Shown: one piece after another, positions 55,446 to 64,000 of the stretch
Position numbering within the stretch: the stretch's first letter is position 1
Layout of the letters: every line of letters starts with the position of its first letter
Source of the DNA: an uncultured Muribaculaceae bacterium
GTDB lineage: Bacteria; Bacteroidota; Bacteroidia; Bacteroidales; Muribaculaceae
Direction: 5' to 3'
Assembly: GCA_910579995.1 (NCBI GenBank)
Contig: CAJTWH010000002.1
Location: 212,011-276,010 of the forward strand
DNA: 64,000 bases
Translations under genes and position numbers: made by a program
The notes under the pieces: generated by a model
Seen by the model: only the letters and a program-made list of their open reading frames with translations
Told to the model about the DNA's origin: nothing
Database searches by the model: none

Positions 55446-55932
55446 TTTCGTAGCCGTAGATGTGGAGACGGCCAACCGCGAGCGGTCGAGTATCTGCTCA
55501 ATCGGCGCCGTCAAAGTGAAAGACGGCGTTGTAGTAGACCGCAAATATTCGCTGATTTGCCCCGAACCCGAATGGTATTCGCGCTACAACACGGCAGTGC
55601 ACGGTCTTTCGGAAGAAGACACATGGGACGCGCCAAACTTCGGCGATGTATGGGCCGACTGGCAAGAATGGCTTGAGGGACTTCCGTTGGTAGCGCACAA
55701 CGCCCAATTCGACAGAGGATGTATACGTGCGGCCTGCCGCGTTTATGGCCTCGACGAGCCGGAAGAGTTTCTCTGTACCCTCAAAGCGGCACGCAAGACA
55801 ATACCCCGTGGCATGTGCCCGTCGAAATCACTCGACATGCTGTGCGAATTTTTCGGAATACCGCTTGACAATCATCACAATGCCTTGGACGACGCCGAAG
55901 CATGTGCCAAACTTGCGATAATATTATTATGA
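55438..55932 (+). CDS. DEDDh 3'-5' exonuclease (DNA polymerase III epsilon-like)
   Basis: 164 residues. Exo I: FVAVDVETANRERSSICSIG (Asp and Glu metal ligands). Exo II: LPLVAHNAQFDRGCI. Exo III: NHHNALDDAEACAKL (His and Asp). No BRCT or GIY-YIG extension, so it is a minimal stand-alone exonuclease, perhaps for repair or RNA turnover and not necessarily a replicase subunit. It overlaps ispH by 8 nt and the following small lipoprotein gene by 4 nt. Confidence 0.9.
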   Translation: MDNFVAVDVETANRERSSICSIGAVKVKDGVVVDRKYSLICPEPEWYSRYNTAVHGLSEEDTWDAPNFGDVWADWQEWLEGLPLVAHNAQFDRGCIRAACRVYGLDEPEEFLCTLKAARKTIPRGMCPSKSLDMLCEFFGIPLDNHHNALDDAEACAKLAIILL

Positions 55933-56204
55933 GATTTTTATTTACTATCATGGCGGCGATATGCCTGACGGCCTGCGGAGACGCGACACCCGACGCCAAC
56001 GATGCTGAACTTGAAGCGGCAGCCGCAGCCGGACGTGAGATGGGCGAAGAGGCAGCAGCCTTGCCCGAGAACTCTATGGCCCAACAAAATGCAGTGCTGG
56101 CAATCAGGGCACGCGAGACAGCTATCCGCGACGCCGGCTACCCCTCATGCGCCGACACCTTCGCCATCGAAGCCGCCAAGAAGCTCGGTTTCGAGCTCAA
56201 GTAA
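55929..56204 (+). CDS. Small lipoprotein of unknown function
   Basis: 91 residues; lipoprotein signal (FLFTIMAAICLTACGD, Cys at about residue 16), followed by an Ala/Glu-rich helical region (DAELEAAAAAGREMGEEAAA) and a short C-terminal part with one Cys (GYPSCADTFAIEAAKKLGFE). It starts at ATGA of the exonuclease, and its last 60 nt overlap the convergent ogt gene. I recognise no family. Confidence 0.65.
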   Translation: MRFLFTIMAAICLTACGDATPDANDAELEAAAAAGREMGEEAAALPENSMAQQNAVLAIRARETAIRDAGYPSCADTFAIEAAKKLGFELK

Positions 56205-56627
56205 CATCTTCTTTGCCTCGAGCCCTCCGGCATAGCCGGTAAGACTGCCGTCGCTGCCTATCACTCTATGGCAGGGGCAGATAATGTTTATCGGATTTTT
56301 GCCGACGGCATTAGCTACAGCGCGGACAGCCGACGGACGGCCAAGCCTTCGTGCGACAGCTGAATAGCTGACAGTCTGACCACAAGGAATGTCGCAGAGC
56401 GCCTGCCATACTTCTTTTTGAAAATCGGTACCCAAGAATCTCAAAGGCAAGTCAAAAACTTTCAGGCTGCCGGAGAAATAGGCGTCGAGCTGTCGGATTG
56501 CCTCTTCAATAACCGCAGAGTCGCCCTCTTCCGTGCCCGCGCCACCCCATCGGCACATAACAATAAAATCCCCCTCGGCACCCAAGGTAAGTGTGCCGCA
56601 GGGGGATTGATATTCTTTGACAGTCAT
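56145..56627 (-). CDS. ogt: Methylated-DNA--protein-cysteine methyltransferase
   Basis: 160-residue suicide repair protein that removes O6-alkylguanine damage. Active site PCHRVIGSDG preceded by NPINII; the DNA-binding helix is PCGQTVSYSAVARRLGRPSA with VRAVANAVG. The size fits a single-domain Ogt/MGMT without Ada. It begins 1 nt after the clpC stop codon, so it is at the end of the clpC transcript. Its 3' end overlaps the convergent lipoprotein gene by 60 nt. Confidence 0.95.
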   Translation of the reverse strand: MTVKEYQSPCGTLTLGAEGDFIVMCRWGGAGTEEGDSAVIEEAIRQLDAYFSGSLKVFDLPLRFLGTDFQKEVWQALCDIPCGQTVSYSAVARRLGRPSAVRAVANAVGKNPINIICPCHRVIGSDGSLTGYAGGLEAKKMLLELETELLGGFDGEGVGA

Positions 56628-56628
56628 A

Positions 56629-59187
56629 TCACTCGATAGAAGGTTGCTCGGCAGATGAAATCACCTGAGTGACAATCTTCTGCTGCTCGGTGTCGAAGCC
56701 TACGATTATCTCGTCGCCCTGTCCTACCTTTTGCGAGAGGAGCAACTCGGCGAGCTCGTCTTCGAGATATTTCTGAATGGCTCGTTTGAGCGGACGGGCG
56801 CCGAACTGAACATCGCAGCCTTTCGAAGCGATGAAATTCTTTGCCTCGTCGCTGAGGGTGACAGTATAGCCGAGGGCTGCCAGACGCTTGTAGAAACCGG
56901 CAAGCTCGATATCGATAATCTTGAAGATGGCGTCGCGGTCGAGTGTCTCGAAGATAATCACATCGTCGATACGGTTGAGAAACTCAGGCGAGAAAGCCTT
57001 GTTGAGCGCCTTTGTGAGCACACCGTGGCTGTATTCCTTATCAACCTCGCGGGTGTTGAAGCCAACGCCGCTGCCGAACTCCTTGAGCTGGCGAGTGCCG
57101 ATATTCGACGTCATGATTATAATCGTGTTCTTGAAATCGATACGGCGTCCGAGGCTGTCGGTAAGGCGGCCTTCATCCATAACCTGAAGCAACAGGTTGA
57201 ACACATCGGGGTGCGCTTTCTCTATCTCGTCGAGAAGCACTACCGAATAGGGATGACGGCGCACGCGCTCGGTGAGCTGACCGCCCTCTTCATAACCGAC
57301 ATATCCGGGAGGCGCACCGATAAGACGCGACACGCTGAATTTCTCCATATATTCGCTCATGTCGATACGGATGAGGGTATCAGCGCTGTCGAAGAGATAT
57401 TCGGCGAGTTTCTTGGCAAGATGAGTCTTGCCGACGCCTGTGGGGCCAAGGAACATGAATGTGCCGATGGGCTTGTTGGGATCTTTCAGACCGAGGCGGT
57501 TGCGCTGAATGGCCTTGACAATCTTTGCAATGGCGTCGTCCTGACCGATGATGGCTTTCTTGAGAGTGGGCCCCATCTCGAGGAGTCGCAGACCTTCGGC
57601 CTGAGCGATACGCTGTACGGGCACGCCTGTCATCATGGCAACCACTTCAGCCACTTTGTCGGCGTCAACACTCTCGCGGTTTGCCTTTATCGTCTCGTCC
57701 CATTCCTTACGGGCCTTGTCGAGATCGGATGATACTTCGGCAGCCTCGTCGCGCAGTTTAGTAGCAGTGGCAAAGTCATGGCGCTGGGCTGCGGCCACCT
57801 TCTGGGCGTTGACCTCGGCAAGCTTAGCCTCAAGCTCCTCTACTTTCACAGGCACCTGCACATGGGTAACTTTCACGCGAGAACCTGCCTCATCGAGTGC
57901 GTCGATGGCCTTGTCGGGGAAATTGCGGTCGCTCACATAGCGGTCGGTGAGCTTCACGCAAGCCTCAAGGGCGTCGTCGGTGTATGTGACGCCGTGATGA
58001 TCCTCATACTTACCTTTGATATTATTGAGGATTGTAAGAGTCTGCTCGGGAGTGGTGGGCTCAACCATGACTTTCTGGAAGCGGCGTTCGAGAGCGCCGT
58101 CTTTCTCAATATTGACGCGGTACTCATCGAGCGTTGTAGCGCCGATACATTGAATCTCGCCACGGGCAAGTGCCGGTTTGAGCATGTTTGCAGCGTCCAT
58201 CGAGCCCTGAGCATTGCCTGCGCCTACAATCGTGTGAATCTCGTCGATAAAAAGTATGATGTCGGGATTCTTGGCGAGTTCATTGAGAATCGCCTTTATG
58301 CGCTCCTCAAATTCGCCGCGGTATTTTGTGCCGGCTACAATAGAAGCCATATCAAGCGAAATCACACGCTTGTTGTAAAGAATACGCGAAACCTTGCGCT
58401 GGGTGATACGCAGAGCAAGACCTTCGACGATGGCCGACTTGCCGACGCCGGGCTCACCGATGAGCACGGGATTATTTTTCTTGCGGCGGCTGAGAATCTG
58501 CGCGAGACGCTCAATCTCGACCTCACGGCCCACGACGGGATCAAGAGTGCCCTCCTCTGCCGCACGAGTCATGTCATGACCGAATTTGTCGAGCATGGGA
58601 GTGTCGTTTCTGCCTTGGCGACGGAATTTATTCTGAGCTCCGGCCTTGACGCGCTCGGCACTGTCGGAAGCCTCGCCTTCGGGCTCGGCGGTATCAGAAT
58701 CGCCGCTGCGCTCGGCAGTCGGGGTGTCTGTATCGGGTTGCAACTCGGCTTTGAGCTGACGTGCAATGCTGTCGTAATCGATACCGGCATTGATGAAAGG
58801 CGCTATGAGAGCCATATTGCGCACATCCTTGTTGTGGAGCAAAGACAGGAGCAGGTGCTCCACATCAACGAGCTGCGATTTCATATATCGCGCCTCGATG
58901 ATGGCGAGTTTGACAATAAGAGTGACTGTACGGTTGAAGAAGTCGGCGTCCTTACCCTCTGAAGCCGAAGGCTCGAAAAGCGCCACATCAAGCTCCTGAC
59001 GGAGATCGGCAAGACGCGAAGCGCCCACCACAGCCTCCATAAGCTCGGCCGACCGTGTGTTGCTCTGGCAAAGTTCAAGCATAAGGTGAGCCGGCATGAT
59101 GGTGCCGTTGTTGTGATTGGCACAGGTCTGACGCAGTTTTTCAATCATAGCCTGCGCCGCCGGGGTGTATTTCTGGCTATTTTCCAT
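56629..59187 (-). CDS. clpC: ATP-dependent Clp protease ATP-binding subunit ClpC
   Basis: 852-residue AAA+ unfoldase. A Clp_N domain lies at about residues 1-160, then a Ser/Glu-rich linker. The first AAA+ module has [15 protein letters not shown] and [14 protein letters not shown]; a short middle domain contains an UVR-like [13 protein letters not shown], as in ClpC and not ClpB; the second module has [18 protein letters not shown] and [21 protein letters not shown] near the end of module two fits the ClpP-docking loop. It delivers substrates to ClpP. It is divergent from gyrA. Confidence 0.93.
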   Translation of the reverse strand: MENSQKYTPAAQAMIEKLRQTCANHNNGTIMPAHLMLELCQSNTRSAELMEAVVGASRLADLRQELDVALFEPSASEGKDADFFNRTVTLIVKLAIIEARYMKSQLVDVEHLLLSLLHNKDVRNMALIAPFINAGIDYDSIARQLKAELQPDTDTPTAERSGDSDTAEPEGEASDSAERVKAGAQNKFRRQGRNDTPMLDKFGHDMTRAAEEGTLDPVVGREVEIERLAQILSRRKKNNPVLIGEPGVGKSAIVEGLALRITQRKVSRILYNKRVISLDMASIVAGTKYRGEFEERIKAILNELAKNPDIILFIDEIHTIVGAGNAQGSMDAANMLKPALARGEIQCIGATTLDEYRVNIEKDGALERRFQKVMVEPTTPEQTLTILNNIKGKYEDHHGVTYTDDALEACVKLTDRYVSDRNFPDKAIDALDEAGSRVKVTHVQVPVKVEELEAKLAEVNAQKVAAAQRHDFATATKLRDEAAEVSSDLDKARKEWDETIKANRESVDADKVAEVVAMMTGVPVQRIAQAEGLRLLEMGPTLKKAIIGQDDAIAKIVKAIQRNRLGLKDPNKPIGTFMFLGPTGVGKTHLAKKLAEYLFDSADTLIRIDMSEYMEKFSVSRLIGAPPGYVGYEEGGQLTERVRRHPYSVVLLDEIEKAHPDVFNLLLQVMDEGRLTDSLGRRIDFKNTIIIMTSNIGTRQLKEFGSGVGFNTREVDKEYSHGVLTKALNKAFSPEFLNRIDDVIIFETLDRDAIFKIIDIELAGFYKRLAALGYTVTLSDEAKNFIASKGCDVQFGARPLKRAIQKYLEDELAELLLSQKVGQGDEIIVGFDTEQQKIVTQVISSAEQPSIE

Positions 59188-59375
59188 ATTCGTAATTTAA
59201 AACGTCCGGAGAAATGGTGAAGAGAAGCCGGACGGATAATATGATTTATAACAATTACCGTGCCAAAATTGTTCTTAAAGACCACAAAATTCGGATAAAC
59301 GATAATCGCTGTCAAAATTACAATTTTTTCACGTGTCTGACTGCATAAAAATACGTATAAATCAAAAAAAATTCG

Positions 59376-59383
59376 TAACTTTG
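59376..59383 (+). promoter_or_regulatory. -7 element upstream of gyrA
   Basis: TAACTTTG, 67 nt before the gyrA ATG; the -33 region is A-rich without a clear TTTG. The rest of the 263-bp clpC-gyrA gap shows no ORF. Confidence 0.48.
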
Positions 59384-59450
59384 TATGAAATTTTGCCTCG
59401 ACAGCTTGAAGCTGTAAACAAAGGGGTATATAACATATTCTAAATAAAGT

Positions 59451-62030
59451 ATGTTGGAAGAAGATCGTATCTTTAAGATCAATATTGAAAACGAAATGAA
59501 GACGGCCTACATCGACTATTCAATGTCGGTGATAGTGTCGCGTGCCCTCCCGGATGTACGTGATGGTATGAAACCCGTTCACCGCCGCGTGCTTTTCGGC
59601 ATGAACGAGATGGGCAACAACAGTAATAAACCGCACAAGAAGTCAGCCAAATGTGTGGGCGAGGTAATGGGTAACTATCACCCCCACGGCGACTCGTCGA
59701 TCTACGGCACTGTAGTACGCATGGCCCAGTGGTGGTCGTTGCGCCACACCCTTATCGACGGCCACGGCAACTTCGGCTCCATCGATGGCGACGGCCCTGC
59801 CGCCATGCGTTATACCGAGGTGCGTCTTGCCCAGCTTGGCGAGGAAATGCTGCGGGATATCGATGAAGATACCGTTGACTTCCAGCCCAACTACGACAAC
59901 ACCCGCAAAGAACCGCTCGTGTTGCCGACCCGCTTCCCGAATATCCTTGTCAACGGCGCCTCCGGTATCGCTGTAGGTATGGCCACCAACATGCCTACGC
60001 ACAACCTCACAGAGAGTATCAACGCCTGCGTGGCTCTGCTCGACAATCCGGATATGGAAATCAGCGAGCTCATGCACTACATCCCGGCTCCGGATTTCCC
60101 CACCGGCGGTATAATATATGGCTACGACGGCGTGCGCGAGGCCTACGAGACCGGCCGCGGCCGCATTGTGATCCGCGCTAAAGCTGAAATTGAGCAGAAA
60201 GCCGAGCACGAGCTCATCGTCGTCACCGAGATTCCATACGGTGTAAACCGTGCGGAGATGATCAAGAGTATCGCCGAGCTTGTGGTAGAAAAGAAAATCG
60301 ACGGCATTGCCAACATCAACGACGAATCAGACCGCGACGGTATGCGCATTGTCATCACACTGCGCTCCGACGCCAACGCCAACGTCGTACTCAACAAGCT
60401 CTACAAGCTCACTGCCATGCAGTCGTCGTTCAGCGTCAACAATGTGGCGCTCGTACACGGCCGACCCAAGACACTCAACCTCAAGGAAATCTGCCTCAAC
60501 TTCAACGAACATCGCCGTGAGGTTGTGACCCGCCGCACAGAATACCAGCTCCGCAAAGCCAAAGACCGCGCCCACATCCTCGAGGGTCTGATGATTGCGG
60601 TACAGAATATCGACGAGGTAATCCAGATCATCAAGACGTCACAGACCACCGACATGGCCCGCACCCGTCTGTCGGAGCGCTTCGGCCTTACCGAGCCTCA
60701 GACACAGGCAATCGTCGATATGCGTCTGCGCGCCCTCACCGGCCTTGCCGTAGAAGACCTCCAGAACGAGATCGACTCTATCCACGCCCGCATAAAAGAG
60801 CTCGAGCTTATCCTCAGCGACGAGACAGTGCTCAAAGAGCTCATAAAGAGCGAAATGCTCGAAATCGCCAACAAATATGGCAACGAGCGCCGCACAAAGA
60901 TTGAATATACCGCAGGTGAGTTCAACGCCGCCGACTTCTACGCCGACGACGACATGATCATCACCATCTCGCACATGGGCTACATCAAGCGCACACCGCT
61001 TGCAGAATTCCGCGCCCAGAACCGCGGCACCATGGGCTCACGCGGCACAACAACCCGCGACCAAGACTTCATAGAGCACGTATACATGGCTTCGATGCAC
61101 AACTACATGCTCTTCTTCACCGACAAGGGCCTTGTATACAAAATGCGCGTGTACGAGCTTCCCGAAGGCGGCAAAAACAGCAAGGGCCGCGCGCTGCAGA
61201 ACCTGCTCAACATCGAGCCGGGCGACAAGGTGCGCACATTTATCCGCTGCCAGCAGCTCGACGACGCCGAATATGTCAACAGCCACTTCCTCGTGTTCGG
61301 CACACGCAACGGCGTAATCAAGAAAACCCAACTCAGCGAGTATGCCCGCGTCATGGCTAAGGGCAAGAAAGCAATCGTGCTTCGTCCCGGCGATACACTT
61401 ATCGGCGTAGAACTCACCGACGGCAACAGCGAAATCCTGATGGCAAACCGCCATGGCCGCGCCGTGCGCTTCAGCGAGTCAGAGCTTCGCTGCATGGGCC
61501 GTGTAAGCTCGGGCGTACGCGGCATGCGTATCGACGAGAATGGCGACGACGCCGTCATCGGCATGGTATCCGTGGCAGAGAACAGCGAGAATACCATACT
61601 CGTACTCTCAGAAAACGGATATGGCAAACGCTCCTACATCGACAGCTACCGCAAGACAAGCCGCGGCACCAAAGGTGTGAAGACATTGAACGTCACCGAG
61701 AAGACCGGCGAGCTCGTAGCCTTCGAGAGCGTCAACGACGACAATGACCTCGTGATTGTAAACCGCTCAGGCGTTATCCTGCGCGTACATGTTGCCGATA
61801 TCCGCGTGATGGGCCGCTATACCCAAGGTGTGCGTATCATCAACCTCACCAAGCGCAACGACGCCATTGCTTCAGTATGCTGCGTAGAGGCCGACCCTGA
61901 AGAGGAGGTAATGCAGATAGCACCCGACGCCGAGGAACTTCCCGAACTCGACACAACAGAAGAAACAGTAGACGAAGAACCGGTAGAAGACGAAGAAACT
62001 ACCGAAGAGTCTGCTGAAGAAGATGAATAA
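59451..62030 (+). CDS. gyrA: DNA gyrase subunit A
   Basis: 859 residues. The breakage-reunion domain has YIDYSMSVIVSRALPDVRDG, GMKPVHRRVLFGM and the catalytic Tyr121 in AAMRYTEVRLAQ. In the quinolone region GDSSIYG, Ser82 matches E. coli Ser83 and Gly86 replaces Asp87. The C-terminal beta-pinwheel has a divergent GyrA box, QNRGTMG (523-529), where QRRGGKG is canonical. It ends with about 40 acidic residues. A gyrase/topoisomerase IV mix-up is unlikely, given the full pinwheel and single-gene context. It is followed by a TPR gene after 24 nt. Confidence 0.93.
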   Translation: MLEEDRIFKINIENEMKTAYIDYSMSVIVSRALPDVRDGMKPVHRRVLFGMNEMGNNSNKPHKKSAKCVGEVMGNYHPHGDSSIYGTVVRMAQWWSLRHTLIDGHGNFGSIDGDGPAAMRYTEVRLAQLGEEMLRDIDEDTVDFQPNYDNTRKEPLVLPTRFPNILVNGASGIAVGMATNMPTHNLTESINACVALLDNPDMEISELMHYIPAPDFPTGGIIYGYDGVREAYETGRGRIVIRAKAEIEQKAEHELIVVTEIPYGVNRAEMIKSIAELVVEKKIDGIANINDESDRDGMRIVITLRSDANANVVLNKLYKLTAMQSSFSVNNVALVHGRPKTLNLKEICLNFNEHRREVVTRRTEYQLRKAKDRAHILEGLMIAVQNIDEVIQIIKTSQTTDMARTRLSERFGLTEPQTQAIVDMRLRALTGLAVEDLQNEIDSIHARIKELELILSDETVLKELIKSEMLEIANKYGNERRTKIEYTAGEFNAADFYADDDMIITISHMGYIKRTPLAEFRAQNRGTMGSRGTTTRDQDFIEHVYMASMHNYMLFFTDKGLVYKMRVYELPEGGKNSKGRALQNLLNIEPGDKVRTFIRCQQLDDAEYVNSHFLVFGTRNGVIKKTQLSEYARVMAKGKKAIVLRPGDTLIGVELTDGNSEILMANRHGRAVRFSESELRCMGRVSSGVRGMRIDENGDDAVIGMVSVAENSENTILVLSENGYGKRSYIDSYRKTSRGTKGVKTLNVTEKTGELVAFESVNDDNDLVIVNRSGVILRVHVADIRVMGRYTQGVRIINLTKRNDAIASVCCVEADPEEEVMQIAPDAEELPELDTTEETVDEEPVEDEETTEESAEEDE

Positions 62031-62054
62031 TTAACTTAAATCACTAATATCGAT

Positions 62055-63284
62055 ATGAAACGAATCGCATTAATGGCTCTCGCACTGGGAGTAGCAGTAT
62101 GCGCAGGCGCTCAGGCAAATGTCGTAAAAGACGCCCAGCGTGCCGCAAAAGAGGGAAAATCTCTCAATGATGTCGTAAGCATTATCAAACCCGCACTGAG
62201 CAATCCCGAGACAGCCGGTAGCTCCGACACTTGGATGATCCCCGGCAAGGCAGCCTACGACCAGTACGACAAACTTGTGGCCAACAAGCAGCTCCACATG
62301 TTCAAGAATGCCCAAGACACCATCAATCAGGACATGCTTCTTATCCCTGCCTACGAGTACTATATGAAAGCTCTCGCCGTTGATACAGTAATCGACAAAA
62401 AAGGCAAGCCCAAAACCAAGAACAGCAAGAAAATCGTCGACACTTTCGTAGGTCACCTCAACGACTACTATATGGCCGGTGCAGAGCTCTACAATTTCCA
62501 GAAGTACGACGACGCTTATACCGCTTTCGGTATCTTCATCGACCTCACCCAAATGCCGCAGCTCAAGAAAGACCTCGCCAGCAATCCTATGGCTCAGGAC
62601 TCTATCGTGAGCGGCACCGCATTCAACCAAGGTATCGCAGCTTGGCAGGTTGAGCGCTACGACGACGCTCTCAAATCGTTCATGAACGCCATCAAGCTCG
62701 GCTACGACAAAAAGCAGGTATTCGACTACGCTATGTCTGTAGCTTCTGCCGCCGGCAAAAATGACACCCTCTTCATGATCGCCCAGCAGGCTATGCCTCT
62801 CTACGGCAAGGAAGACACCCAGTATATCCGTCAGATCACCAACTACTACCTCAACAAAAAAGACTACGACAATGCTTTCAAGGCTATCAACGCAGCCATT
62901 GAGCAGGATCCCAACAACTCGCAGTACTATGTTGTGAAAGGTATCATCAGCGAGTATAGCGGAGACCTTGCAAATGCGTCGAAATCTTACGAGCAGGCCT
63001 ACAAGATCAACGATCAGGACTTTGAGGCAGCATATAACTACGGCCGCTCGCTTTGTGAAAAAGCCTTCAAACTCGGCGACGAAGCTCCTACAACCCAAGC
63101 AGAATACAATGTATTCCTTGAAGAGAACATCAAACCCCTCTTCAACCAAGCAATTCCTCTGCTTGAGGCTGCATATCAGCTCAACCCCGACAACAAAGAC
63201 GTACTCAACTACCTTGAAAACGCCTACTACAACCTTGGCAACAACAAGATGTACGAAGACGTTCAGAAACGCAAGACTTATTAA
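62055..63284 (+). CDS. Secreted tetratricopeptide-repeat protein
   Basis: 409 residues with signal peptide MKRIALMALALGVAVCAGAQ. TPR-like helical pairs are seen in AGAELYNFQKYDDAYTAFGI, FNQGIAAWQVERYDDALKSF, NYYLNKKDYDNAFKAINAAI and YVVKGIISEYSGDLANASKS, and the end contains a further repeat (AYQLNPDNKDVLNYLENAYY). It probably acts as a periplasmic scaffold. It lies 24 nt after gyrA and is terminated by a strong hairpin, so the two genes are likely co-transcribed. The function is unknown. Confidence 0.8.
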   Translation: MKRIALMALALGVAVCAGAQANVVKDAQRAAKEGKSLNDVVSIIKPALSNPETAGSSDTWMIPGKAAYDQYDKLVANKQLHMFKNAQDTINQDMLLIPAYEYYMKALAVDTVIDKKGKPKTKNSKKIVDTFVGHLNDYYMAGAELYNFQKYDDAYTAFGIFIDLTQMPQLKKDLASNPMAQDSIVSGTAFNQGIAAWQVERYDDALKSFMNAIKLGYDKKQVFDYAMSVASAAGKNDTLFMIAQQAMPLYGKEDTQYIRQITNYYLNKKDYDNAFKAINAAIEQDPNNSQYYVVKGIISEYSGDLANASKSYEQAYKINDQDFEAAYNYGRSLCEKAFKLGDEAPTTQAEYNVFLEENIKPLFNQAIPLLEAAYQLNPDNKDVLNYLENAYYNLGNNKMYEDVQKRKTY

Positions 63285-63301
63285 TCTTACGATATTCAAC
63301 G

Positions 63302-63338
63302 AAAATGCGAGGCCCGAAAAAAGGTCTCGCATTTTTTT
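63302..63338 (+). terminator. Terminator of the gyrA-TPR transcript
   Basis: AAAATGCGAG and CTCGCATTTT pair over 10 bp (a GCC/GGT part extends it), followed by a run of seven T. Confidence 0.92.
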
Positions 63339-63420
63339 GTGTTGTATGGTTTTACAATCGAATTTTTCGCCTCTAATTGAGGGGAATTATTTGTGGTGAG
63401 TTTTGGGGTGATATTAGTAG

Positions 63421-63455
63421 CCGCTTATACCGCAGCGTAGCGGAGGTATATGCGG
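63421..63455. repeat. 35-bp hairpin repeat, copy 1
   Basis: CCGCTTATACC and GGTATATGCGG (imperfect 11-bp arms) around a core GCAGCGTAGCGGA. Same size and design as the copies at 63562 and 63774. Confidence 0.75.
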
Positions 63456-63561
63456 TGAGGAGATGTGCCCATGAATTCAGGGCGTTCGGTAGAACGCCGA
63501 AGCCTCTAATTGATTGTAAATCGGCCTCCTACGGACGCCTTTTATTTTGCTTTACATCTAT

Positions 63562-63596
63562 CCGCATACACCTGCGCAGCGCTATGGTGTATGCGG
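63562..63596. repeat. 35-bp hairpin repeat, copy 2
   Basis: CCGCATACACC and GGTGTATGCGG are perfect 11-bp arms around TGCGCAGCGCTAT. It begins the first copy of an approximately 125-bp direct repeat shared with 63774 onward. Confidence 0.8.
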
Positions 63597-63773
63597 CTAC
63601 TGATAAATCAGCGTTCTGCGAACGCTTTTTTTCGATGAGTGATGTATTCCGAGAGATGTCGCGCAGCTACGCTGTCTTTTGCGGCTGGTGTGCCTTTGTG
63701 GATTGGCACCGCATTAGACTCTAATTGGAATCGGCGTTCTGCGAACGCCATATTTAAGGGGATGTCATTGGGA

Positions 63774-63808
63774 CCGCATACACCTGCGCTGCGCTACGGC
63801 GTAAGCGG
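63774..63808. repeat. 35-bp hairpin repeat, copy 3
   Basis: CCGCATACACC and GGCGTAAGCGG, with two changes in one arm, around TGCGCTGCGCTAC. The following 80-90 nt (starting CTACTGATAAATCAGCG) repeat those after copy 2 almost base for base. Confidence 0.8.
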
Positions 63809-64000
63809 CTACTGATAAATCAGCGTTCTGCGAACGCTTTTTTTTCGATGAGAGCGTATATATTCTTCTGAGAGAAGTCGCGCAGCTACGCAGCGCGTTT
63901 TGGTGGAAGTATATCTATTCCTATGGTTGCGCATAGCTACGCCATGCTTACCATAGGAAATCTAGGACTTGCGCAAGCAAAAAGTGTTAAAAATTCGATT

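Larger units (their letters stand above)
63481..63838. repeat. Four short GCGTTC...GAACGC hairpins
   Basis: GGCGTTC/GAACGCC at 63481-63498 and 63733-63749, and AGCGTTC-TGC-GAACGCT at 63610-63626 and 63822-63838. The last two are followed by T runs like terminators. They alternate with the 35-bp hairpins and with CTCTAATTG motifs (near 63370, 63504 and 63719). Confidence 0.72.
63285..64000. other. Noncoding, repeat-filled 716-bp stretch
   Basis: After the gyrA-TPR terminator I see no credible gene to the window end. Open frames here arise from the repeats and lack start context or conserved-looking composition. The content is hairpin repeats, T runs, further short palindromes (CGCGCAGCTACGC and GCGCATAGCTACGCCATGC near 63660-63945) and CTTGCGCAAG at 63968-63977. 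Confidence 0.7.

Noticed and set aside
57778..58962. 394-residue plus-strand frame opposite clpC
   Set aside because: Shadow of clpC; no start context and no domain pattern.
62070..63332. 420-residue minus-strand frame opposite the TPR gene
   Set aside because: Shadow of the repeated TPR codons; its composition is dominated by Val/Leu/Phe from reverse-complement codons.
63377..63724. 115-residue open frame in the terminal region
   Set aside because: It is made of the hairpin repeats, has no protein-like composition, and the repeated units recur out of frame further on.
63421..63900. CRISPR array
   Set aside because: Only three units at unequal spacing (141 and 212 bp), spacers are themselves repeats, and no cas genes are seen.

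Overview
The window reads as a chromosomal segment of a Bacteroidales bacterium, most likely a gut Muribaculaceae-type organism. Four things point there: promoters of the Bacteroidota form (TTTG near -33, TAnnTTTG near -7) before many genes, outer-membrane and lipoprotein families typical of the phylum, a type IX secretion gene (porQ) with cargo-like C-terminal domains, and moderately high GC. Family level is inference. I see no integrase, transposase, plasmid, rRNA or CRISPR. One tRNA gene, tRNA-Ser(CGA), is present.

Layout. 1-3171 (-): menD-menB-menC of menaquinone synthesis, with overlapping genes; menC runs off the left edge. 3244-6100 (+): an Omp85-type barrel and an EptA-like phosphoethanolamine transferase. 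6238-9335 (+): an ECF sigma factor, a putative anti-sigma factor, a small secreted protein and two tandem paralogous outer-membrane barrels. 9408-10700 (-): exonuclease III and an unknown membrane protein. 10785-17504 (-): an L-arabinose operon (mutarotase, Na+ symporter, araD, araA, araB) with its own promoter and terminator. 17664-19084 (-): padR-pspC with a perfect palindrome centred on the promoter -33 element. 19275-20855 (-): a secreted protein with a T9SS-like tail. 20954-21078 (+): a candidate structured RNA ending in a terminator just before manA. 22036-27966 (-): envelope genes (LptD-like, LtaS-like sulfatase, DUF4421-type barrel) and a small protein.

28155-30568 (+): a free DsbD alpha-like domain followed by a full DsbD. 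30706-36992 (+): mazG-topB-GH95-46-aa Cys-rich protein-gluQ, in which every junction is a 1-4 nt stop/start overlap. 36985-38308 (-): a second, smaller ECF sigma/anti-sigma/secreted-protein module related to the first. 38379-42730: GNAT acetyltransferase, zinc alcohol dehydrogenase, tRNA-Ser and M3 peptidase. 42803-47940 is the accessory patch: CotH-like kinase, a phage-tail-like beta-helix protein without a phage, and a tandem pair of GDPD lipoproteins of which the second has lost catalytic residues. 48016-50801 (-): an MFS transporter with a large soluble insertion, and endonuclease IV. 50922-56204 (+): nitroreductase, trpS, then porQ-cmk-ispH-exonuclease-lipoprotein. 56145-59187 (-): clpC and ogt. 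59451-63284 (+): gyrA and a TPR protein. 63285-64000 is noncoding and filled with repeated hairpins.

No single large novel system is obvious. The items most worth following are the paired ECF modules, the composite hairpin element found directly upstream of several start codons, the structured RNA before manA, the PadR operator, the GDPD enzyme/pseudoenzyme pair and the terminal repeat array.
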